DNA from: Shewanella sp. HN-41
GTDB lineage: Bacteria > Pseudomonadota > Gammaproteobacteria > Enterobacterales > Shewanellaceae
Direction: 5' to 3'
DNA: 33,499 bases
Assembly: GCF_000217915.1 (NCBI RefSeq)
Contig: NZ_AFOZ01000035.1
Span: 1-33,499 of the forward strand
This document shows positions 28,159 through 33,499 of this stretch, piece by piece. Below the pieces are notes generated by a model. The model did not search any database. It saw only the letters and a program-made list of their open reading frames with translations, and had not been told where the DNA came from. Positions within the stretch are counted from its first letter, which is position 1. Every line of letters starts with the position of its first letter. Position numbers and translations under genes: made by a program.

Positions 28159-28171
28159 ATGTGAATTAAGC
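28159..28171 (+). repeat. 13-base direct repeat, copy 1 (ATGTGAATTAAGC)
   Basis: Copy 1 overlaps the 3' arm of the first long helix. An exact second copy lies at 28832-28844 in the 3' domain. A 13-base exact match 670 bases apart in a 1.1-kb stretch is unlikely by chance and suggests internal duplication or a shared structural element. Confidence 0.7.
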
Positions 28172-28831
28172 TACAATGATAAACAGTTAAAAATCAATCA
28201 TTAGCCCATCTAATAAAAGGAGCGCAAAAGTAATCAACACATTTAACACTGAGTATTTTAGTGTTCACTGTATTCAACTAGGTTTAACTTTCACCATTAA
28301 GCTTTACTGATCCTTAGTTTTTATCGGCTCCACCTTTATTCAATTGATGCCATTGGTTAGGAGAACACGAGGAACTTATTGAAAACAGCTAAACTAGCTT
28401 TCGCAGAGTTGAGTTATTTGATAAAAACGTTATCTAACAACATCTTTATTTCAAATGGAGCAACAGTAATCTATTAGCAACACCGATTAACTATCGACAG
28501 TATAAGTGAAAACACAATCACTATAGAGGAGCAAAAACAGTCTAGTCATACATTAACCGTGCTAAGGTATAAACTAAGATTTTATGGTTGGCCTAATAGC
28601 TATCAAAAATAACTAGAAGGAGTAGATAGAGCGAGTGTTGAATTTTACAGTTTCTACAGACATACAAATTTTTTAATAACCAGAGAGGAGGACTGTTAGT
28701 TCAGAAGATATACATAAGTATGTTCCAGTCGAAATATTAGTAAGTGCATGTTTATTTATAGGTTAGAGTCAACTGTTAGTGAAAATGTAATACCGTAGTA
28801 AGATAGACAGTCACATTTTTATAGCAATACC

Positions 28832-28844
28832 ATGTGAATTAAGC
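28832..28844 (+). repeat. 13-base direct repeat, copy 2 (ATGTGAATTAAGC)
   Basis: Exact second copy of the repeat at 28159-28171. Its last bases belong to TTAAGCGAGT (28839-28848), which has two possible partners: ACTGCTT (28905-28911, one bulge) or ACTCGCTTGA (29045-29054, ten pairs with one G-U). Confidence 0.7.
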
Positions 28845-29075
28845 GAGTGATAAGGCTAAGCTGCTTAACAGCAATATGTACTTAGTACAAATGATGAGCC
28901 GTAAACTGCTTATTGATAAATGTAAGTCAGATAGAAGTAAGTAGTAGCTAGAGTTGTAAATGTTATTTGTTATGTAAAGTGATGGGTAACCCAAAGATAA
29001 ATAGGGTTAATTTAATTTGATGTTCACTGACATAAGGAGGATAAACTCGCTTGACCAGATATACTATCTCAGACC

Positions 29076-29103
29076 AGCGCACCTCCGGGTGCGCTATTTT
29101 TTT
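29076..29103 (+). terminator. Strong intrinsic terminator ending the raiA/structured-RNA unit
   Basis: A perfect 8-bp GC-rich stem (AGCGCACC with GGTGCGCT) is capped by a cUCCGg tetraloop and followed by T7. It is a plus-strand terminator with no protein gene ending within 1.1 kb upstream, so it terminates the raiA transcript or the RNA. Confidence 0.93.
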
Positions 29104-29160
29104 ATGACAGCAATCTCAATATTGAAATAGACGATATATGGTCTTTTTCGCCAACAACAC

Positions 29161-29216
29161 AAGTAGCAAGTAGCAAGTAGCAAGTAGCAAGTAGCAAGTA
29201 GCAAGTAGCAAGTAGC
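29161..29216. repeat. Heptamer tandem repeat, 8 copies of AAGTAGC
   Basis: Eight perfect head-to-tail copies lie between the terminator (29103) and the holC start (29326). The unit is 7 bases, so copy-number change alters spacing in the holC-valS leader or promoter without affecting a reading frame. Confidence 0.95.
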
Positions 29217-29325
29217 ATAATGTTATACCGTTCCCCTTAAACGGGACAAGGCTAGCATTAACCAAAATGTCCTTTTAGTGTAAACTTCCCTCTCGTCTAT
29301 TATCTGAAAGCAAGGCATTGAAATC

Positions 29326-29829
29326 ATGACCCAAGCGCTGTTTTATCTGATGCCGCCAATCGAACCAGGATCTGCAACAAATCATACAGACAGCAGTCTG
29401 GCGATAAGTGCAACTACAGCTTTAATAGAGATGTATCAACTGGCTTGTCACGTCGCCAAACAGGCTTTTATTAAGCAACAGTCTGTTTATATTCATTGCC
29501 AAAACAAAGAAGTCGCTTTTGAAATTGACGAACTCTTATGGCAATTTGAACCATCAGCATTTGTACCGCACAACTTGAAAGGTGAGGGTCCTGTAACAGG
29601 TTCCCCCGTTGAAATCGGTTTTGATCGCCTTGGCGCCAATAAAAGTCGCCAACTTCTGATTAATCTTGCAGACCAAGTGCCTCCATTTGCGGTAAACTTT
29701 GGCCAAATCATCGATTTTGTTGCCAATGACCAACAGCATAAAGCTGTCGCCCGCGAACGCTATCGGCAGTATCGCGACTTAGGTGTCGAGTTAACGACCC
29801 AAAATTTGGCAACACATCCATTTAATTAG
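29326..29829 (+). CDS. holC: DNA polymerase III chi subunit
   Basis: This 167-residue protein (E. coli 147) begins TQALFYLMPP. It has the chi-family features: a helix AACHVAKQAF-like (LACHVAKQAFIKQQ), VYIHCQNKEVAFEIDELLW, FVPHNL, and a C-terminal FVANDQQHKAVARERYRQYRD. Chi joins psi and SSB to the clamp loader. It lies 20 bases before valS, the same order as in E. coli, but pepA, the usual upstream neighbour there, is not here. The ribosome site is weak. Confidence 0.9.
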   Translation: MTQALFYLMPPIEPGSATNHTDSSLAISATTALIEMYQLACHVAKQAFIKQQSVYIHCQNKEVAFEIDELLWQFEPSAFVPHNLKGEGPVTGSPVEIGFDRLGANKSRQLLINLADQVPPFAVNFGQIIDFVANDQQHKAVARERYRQYRDLGVELTTQNLATHPFN

Positions 29830-29849
29830 TTTGAGACAGACACGTTCCC

Positions 29850-32726
29850 ATGGAAAAAACATACGATCCGCAATCCATCGAGCAAGCTCTTTACCAAAAC
29901 TGGGAAGAGCAAGGTTACTTCAAGCCACACGGCGACGAATCTAAAGGCAATTATTGCATCATGATCCCGCCACCCAACGTGACGGGCAGCTTACACATGG
30001 GCCACGCCTTCCAAGACACCATCATGGATACCTTGACCCGTTACCAACGGATGAAAGGCAAAAATACCCTATGGCAAGTCGGTACTGACCATGCGGGTAT
30101 CGCCACCCAAATGTTGGTTGAGCGTAAGCTTGAAGCCGAAGAAGGCAAAAATCGCCATGACCTAGGTCGCAATGCCTTTATGGATAAAGTGTGGGAATGG
30201 AAAGCGCAATCGGGCGGCACTATCACTAAGCAGCTACGTCGTATGGGCGCCTCTGTTGATTGGGACCGCGAGCGTTTCACTATGGATGAAGGCTTATCCA
30301 AGGCCGTACAAGAAGTGTTTGTACGTCTGTACGAAGACGATTTAATTTATCGCGGTAAGCGTTTGGTCAACTGGGATCCAAAGCTGCACACTGCGATCTC
30401 TGATTTAGAAGTGGAAAGTAAAGAAAAACAGGGCCACATGTGGCACCTGCGTTATCCACTGGCCGACGGTGAACTGACGGCCGATGGTAAAGACTACTTA
30501 GAAGTCGCCACTACGCGTCCAGAAACCATGCTCGGCGACAGTGCGGTTGCTGTGCATCCCGATGATGAACGCTATCAAGCGCTGGTCGGTAAGTTTATTC
30601 TATTGCCGATTGTTAACCGCCGTATTCCTATCGTGGCCGACGATTACGTCGACATAGCCTTTGGTACTGGTTGCGTGAAGATCACCCCTGCCCATGACTT
30701 TAACGACTATGAAGTCGGCAAACGTCACAATCTGCCAATGTTTAACGTGCTGACCTTAGATGCCGCCATTCGTGCAAGTGCCGAAGTGGTTAACTCAGAT
30801 GGCACCTTTAACAAAACACTCGATGGCAGCCTGCCTGAACGCTTTGCCGGACTCGACCGTTTTAAAGCGCGCGATGCTATCGTCGCTGAATTTGAAACCT
30901 TAGGGCTGCTCGAAAAAATTGCGCCTCATGCCTTGAAAGTGCCTTACGGCGATCGCTCGGGTGTGGTTATCGAGCCAATGCTGACGGACCAATGGTATGT
31001 GGCTGTTGCACCAATGGCAAAAACCGCTATCGAAGCCGTTGAAAATGGCAGCATCAAGTTCGTGCCGCAGCAATACGAGAACATGTACTTCTCGTGGATG
31101 CGCGACATTCAAGACTGGTGTATTTCGCGTCAATTATGGTGGGGTCACCGCATCCCCGCTTGGTACGATGAAAACGGCAAAGTCTATGTCGGCCGCAACG
31201 AAGCCGACGTCCGTGCTAAGCACAATATTGCCGACTCAATGCCATTGCGCCAAGACGAAGATGTACTGGACACTTGGTTCAGTTCAGCACTGTGGACTTT
31301 CTCTACACTGGGTTGGCCCGACAATCTAGAAGATTTAAAAACCTTCCACCCAACCGACGTATTGGTGACAGGTTTTGACATCATCTTCTTCTGGGTTGCC
31401 CGTATGATCATGATGACCATGCACTTCATCAAAGATGAGGACGGCAAGCCGCAAGTTCCGTTCAAAACTGTCTACGTGACTGGCCTTATCCGCGATGAGG
31501 CGGGTAACAAGATGTCAAAATCTAAGGGTAACGTACTCGATCCATTAGACATGATCGACGGTATCGGACTTGAAGATTTAGTTGAAAAACGTACCGGCAA
31601 CATGATGCAGCCACAACTGGCCGCCAAGATTGAAAAGAGCACCCGCAAAGAATTTGAAAACGGCATCGAAGCCCACGGCACAGATGCCCTTCGCTTTACG
31701 CTTGCGGCAATGGCCTCAACGGGACGTGACATCAACTGGGATATGAAGCGCTTAGATGGTTACCGCAGCTTCTGTAACAAATTGTGGAACGCCTCACGTT
31801 ACGTACTGATGAATACCGAAAGCCAAGATTGTGGCCCAGGCTCTCCAGAGCACAAAGGCGGCGAGATGGAACTGTCACTCGCGGATCGCTGGATTATCGG
31901 CTTGTTCAATCAAACCGTTAAGACCTTTGACGATCATATGGCAGCCTATCGTTTCGACTTAGCGGCCAACACCCTGTATGAGTTCACTTGGAACCAATTC
32001 TGTGACTGGTACTTAGAGCTGACTAAGCCCGTATTACAAAATGGCAGCGAGGCGCAAATGCGCGGCACTCGCAATACACTGGTGACAGTACTTGAAGCGA
32101 TGCAACGCCTGATGCACCCTATGATGCCATATATCACTGAAACCATTTGGCAGCGAGTTAAACCGTTAGCCGGTGTCACAGGTGATACCATTATGCTTGC
32201 GCCGTTCCCAGCGTTTGATGCCGATAAAGTCGATAGCACAGCAATGGCCGATTTAGAGTGGGTCAAGCAAGTGATCGTCGCAGTGCGTAATATTCGCGCC
32301 GAACTGAACATTGCGCCATCTAAGCCATTAAATGCCCTTTTACGTGGTGTAAGCACACAGGATAAAGCCCGTGTTGAAGCAAACCAAACCTTCTTCACAA
32401 CACTTGCTCGCTTAGAAAGCATGACCATTTTAGCCGATGGCGAAACCGCGCCTATGTCGACCACAGGCTTAATTGGTGAAATGGAGCTGCTGATCCCTAT
32501 GGCAGGCTTGATTGACGTTGCCGCCGAAATGGCCCGTATCGACAAACAGCTTGAAAAGCTTGGCCAAGAGATTGCTCGAATCGAAGGCAAGTTGTCGAAC
32601 CAAGGCTTTGTGGCGAAAGCCCCTGCCGAGGTTATCGACAAAGAGCGCGCTAAGATGGCCGATCTCAAGCGTGATATGGACAAGCTCAACGAACAAAAAT
32701 CAGAGTTCGCTAAGTTAGAAGCTTAA
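29850..32726 (+). CDS. valS: Valyl-tRNA synthetase
   Basis: This 958-residue class I synthetase (E. coli 951) charges tRNA-Val. The HIGH motif is HMGH (49-52, after PPNVTGSL). The CP1 editing domain follows ([18 protein letters not shown]). The second motif is KMSKS (554-558), then the anticodon-binding domain. A C-terminal coiled coil (about 890-958, rich in Lys/Glu/Leu) binds tRNA. All parts look intact. It is probably co-transcribed with holC. Confidence 0.97.
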   Translation: MEKTYDPQSIEQALYQNWEEQGYFKPHGDESKGNYCIMIPPPNVTGSLHMGHAFQDTIMDTLTRYQRMKGKNTLWQVGTDHAGIATQMLVERKLEAEEGKNRHDLGRNAFMDKVWEWKAQSGGTITKQLRRMGASVDWDRERFTMDEGLSKAVQEVFVRLYEDDLIYRGKRLVNWDPKLHTAISDLEVESKEKQGHMWHLRYPLADGELTADGKDYLEVATTRPETMLGDSAVAVHPDDERYQALVGKFILLPIVNRRIPIVADDYVDIAFGTGCVKITPAHDFNDYEVGKRHNLPMFNVLTLDAAIRASAEVVNSDGTFNKTLDGSLPERFAGLDRFKARDAIVAEFETLGLLEKIAPHALKVPYGDRSGVVIEPMLTDQWYVAVAPMAKTAIEAVENGSIKFVPQQYENMYFSWMRDIQDWCISRQLWWGHRIPAWYDENGKVYVGRNEADVRAKHNIADSMPLRQDEDVLDTWFSSALWTFSTLGWPDNLEDLKTFHPTDVLVTGFDIIFFWVARMIMMTMHFIKDEDGKPQVPFKTVYVTGLIRDEAGNKMSKSKGNVLDPLDMIDGIGLEDLVEKRTGNMMQPQLAAKIEKSTRKEFENGIEAHGTDALRFTLAAMASTGRDINWDMKRLDGYRSFCNKLWNASRYVLMNTESQDCGPGSPEHKGGEMELSLADRWIIGLFNQTVKTFDDHMAAYRFDLAANTLYEFTWNQFCDWYLELTKPVLQNGSEAQMRGTRNTLVTVLEAMQRLMHPMMPYITETIWQRVKPLAGVTGDTIMLAPFPAFDADKVDSTAMADLEWVKQVIVAVRNIRAELNIAPSKPLNALLRGVSTQDKARVEANQTFFTTLARLESMTILADGETAPMSTTGLIGEMELLIPMAGLIDVAAEMARIDKQLEKLGQEIARIEGKLSNQGFVAKAPAEVIDKERAKMADLKRDMDKLNEQKSEFAKLEA

Positions 32727-32763
32727 GCTTCTCATGTGTTCTGATTAACTCGTTAACTGAATG

Positions 32764-32787
32764 AAGGGCAGCCACTAGGCTGCCCTT
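32764..32787 (+). terminator. valS terminator
   Basis: A perfect 10-bp stem, AAGGGCAGCC/GGCTGCCCTT, has loop ACTA and a short T-rich tail. The gap 32788-33140 (about 350 bases) shows no gene, RNA or repeat I can support. Confidence 0.8.
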
Positions 32788-33140
32788 ATTATATGTACAG
32801 CACTGCTATCCCATGGACTATCTTAAACATTGATCTAGGTCCTGTAGCCTGATGCAGCCTAAAGCAAAATCCTAACCTAAACACCAGCGCATTAACCTAC
32901 ACTTCGCATTAAAATCACGCATAGTCATCTTAATCCGTTCATCTAAATAAGTTATCCTCAGAGCGCTACTGCGACTCAAATTAGACTCAAAAACCACTCA
33001 GTCTCTTTATGCGTAACAGCCTTACGCTAAAATAAAGTCTAAGAAAGAGAAGTGATTAAAGCTAAACAGATGAAAGTCGCTAACACCTAGACTGATCAGC
33101 TGACAGGATATAAACCAGGTAAAAAGAGTTAGACAGCAAA

Positions 33141-33170
33141 TAAAAAAGCCCTGCAATTACTTGCAGGGCT
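33141..33170 (-). terminator. Terminator of the tRNA cluster
   Basis: A perfect 10-bp stem, AGCCCTGCAA/TTGCAGGGCT, has loop TTAC. On the minus strand it is followed by a run of T's, 9 bases past the tRNA-Arg 3' end. Confidence 0.88.
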
Positions 33171-33178
33171 AATCTATT

Positions 33179-33255
33179 TGGTGCGCATGGAAGGAGTCGA
33201 ACCTCCGACCGCCTGGTTCGTAGCCAGGTACTCTATCCAGCTGAGCTACATGCGC
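33179..33255 (-). tRNA. tRNA-Arg (anticodon ACG)
   Basis: This 77-base cloverleaf includes an encoded CCA. The acceptor is GCGCATG/CATGCGC, the anticodon stem CCTGG/CCAGG has loop CTACGAA (anticodon ACG, read as ICG), and the T-arm is GGTTCGACTCC-like. It is the last gene of the minus-strand cluster. Confidence 0.97.
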
Positions 33256-33357
33256 AAAACATTTTCTGGTTATTACAATCTAACCAACAGACCTGAGTTT
33301 AGAAGACACACTCGAGTCTCGCAAATTAATCATCTATTCCTTGCTGAGAGAATAGAA

Positions 33358-33449
33358 TGGCGGAGAAGGAGGGATTCGAACCCTCGATGGGAGATAAAGC
33401 CCATACTCCCTTAGCAGGGGAGCGCCTTCGGCCACTCGGCCACCTCTCC
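33358..33449 (-). tRNA. tRNA-Ser (anticodon GCT)
   Basis: This 92-base class II tRNA has the long variable arm typical of Ser. The acceptor is GGAGAGG/CCTTCTCC, the anticodon loop CTGCTAA (GCT), and CCA is encoded. It lies upstream of tRNA-Arg on the same strand. E. coli has a similar serV-argV-type cluster of Ser-GCT and Arg-ACG genes. Confidence 0.97.
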
Positions 33450-33483
33450 GCAAAATCTGCATTTGTAAGCAAGCTTACATAAT

Positions 33484-33499
33484 TGGTGCGCGTGGAAGG
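33484..33499 (-). tRNA. 3' end of another tRNA, probably a second tRNA-Arg (partial)
   Basis: The minus strand shows CCTTCCACGCGCACCA at the window edge, matching the end of the tRNA-Arg at 33179 except for CACGCGC in place of CATGCGC. It lies upstream of tRNA-Ser, as expected for a tandem Arg copy. The anticodon is outside the window. Confidence 0.7.

Larger units (their letters stand above)
28007..29103 (+). ncRNA. Candidate large structured noncoding RNA (or very long raiA 3' UTR)
   Basis: No frame gives a believable protein in 27985-29325, yet the stretch is dense in nested helices. Helices: CACATCACTTCGA (28007-28019) pairs perfectly with 28151-28163, enclosing GTTTCTTGC (28055-28063) with 28093-28101 and an AATCAT/ATGATT hairpin. 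CATC-AATAAA-GGAGC (28207-28223) pairs with GCTCC-TTTATT-GATG (28327-28349). GTTAG (28356-28360) pairs with CTAAC (28434-28438) around AGCTA-AAC-TAGCT. AACC and ATAAA (28555-28573) pair with TTTATGGTT (28581-28589). ACATTT...CAATA (28813-28829) pairs with TATTGATAAATGT (28911-28923) around a three-way junction. It ends at a strong terminator. Bases and complementarity are seen; that it is an RNA gene is inference. I know of no family that matches. Confidence 0.55.

Noticed and set aside
28007..28163. MITE or transposon reading of the 13-bp inverted repeat
   Set aside because: No flanking target duplication, and the inner part has further nested helices, which fits RNA structure better.
28379..28477. 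32-residue frame with TTG start and GAGGA upstream inside the structured region
   Set aside because: The ribosome site is plausible, but the frame is short, has a TTG start, and runs through helices proposed for the RNA. There is no homology I recognise. Worth a ribosome-profiling look only.
28891..28911. GAGCCGTA resembling the start of group II intron domain V
   Set aside because: Only eight bases match. No catalytic triad partner, no tetraloop of domain V, and no reverse transcriptase frame nearby.
29161..29216. CRISPR array reading of the tandem repeat
   Set aside because: The units are 7 bases with no spacers, so it is a microsatellite.

Overview
The window is gammaproteobacterial and almost certainly Shewanella. 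The evidence is gene content only: a monoheme cytochrome c' beside a di-heme cytochrome b, a TonB receptor/pullulanase pair, a PepSY/DUF3649/DUF3325 iron operon, a thrLABC operon, slyD, trpR, raiA, holC-valS and an Arg/Ser tRNA cluster. No species call is possible from the sequence alone.

Layout. Positions 1-126 are the end of an IS3-family element, inserted just downstream of an hpf-like hibernation factor (minus). Next, all on the minus strand, come an Aer-like PAS chemoreceptor (798-2366) and a maltodextrin locus: a lipoprotein pullulanase (2708-7030) behind a large TonB-dependent receptor (7136-10102). A perfect Fur-type palindrome precedes a three-gene plus-strand iron operon (10581-13001). 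Then follow an OsmC protein, an unknown 155-residue protein, a tricorn-like periplasmic protease, and an orphan periplasmic solute-binding protein. The threonine operon (23897 to 18983, minus) has a classical attenuator. Its leader peptide is rich in Thr and Ile codons, and its thrC is split by a one-base deletion in an A run. Positions 24364-27328 hold slyD, a small membrane protein, trpR, and a convergent cytochrome c'/cytochrome b pair. raiA follows at 27628 behind a strong CRP-like site. holC and valS close the coding part, and a minus-strand tRNA cluster (Arg-ACG, Ser-GCT, and the edge of a third) ends the window.

The most unusual part is 27985-29103. About 1.1 kb directly after raiA has no credible gene. 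It is full of nested inverted repeats: a perfect 13-bp helix enclosing a perfect 9-bp helix and a hairpin, several multibranch domains, and competing alternative helices. It ends in a textbook terminator with a cUCCGg tetraloop. I read it as a candidate large structured noncoding RNA, or a very long structured 3' UTR of raiA. I cannot assign it to a family. Just after it lies an eight-copy heptamer repeat in front of holC.

How the genes work together. The receptor and pullulanase would import and debranch alpha-glucans at the cell surface. The Fur-controlled trio would handle iron-chelate reduction or uptake. thrABC makes threonine from aspartate under Thr/Ile attenuation, although the thrC frameshift puts that in doubt. 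hpf and raiA silence ribosomes in slow growth, and each has a CRP-like site upstream.
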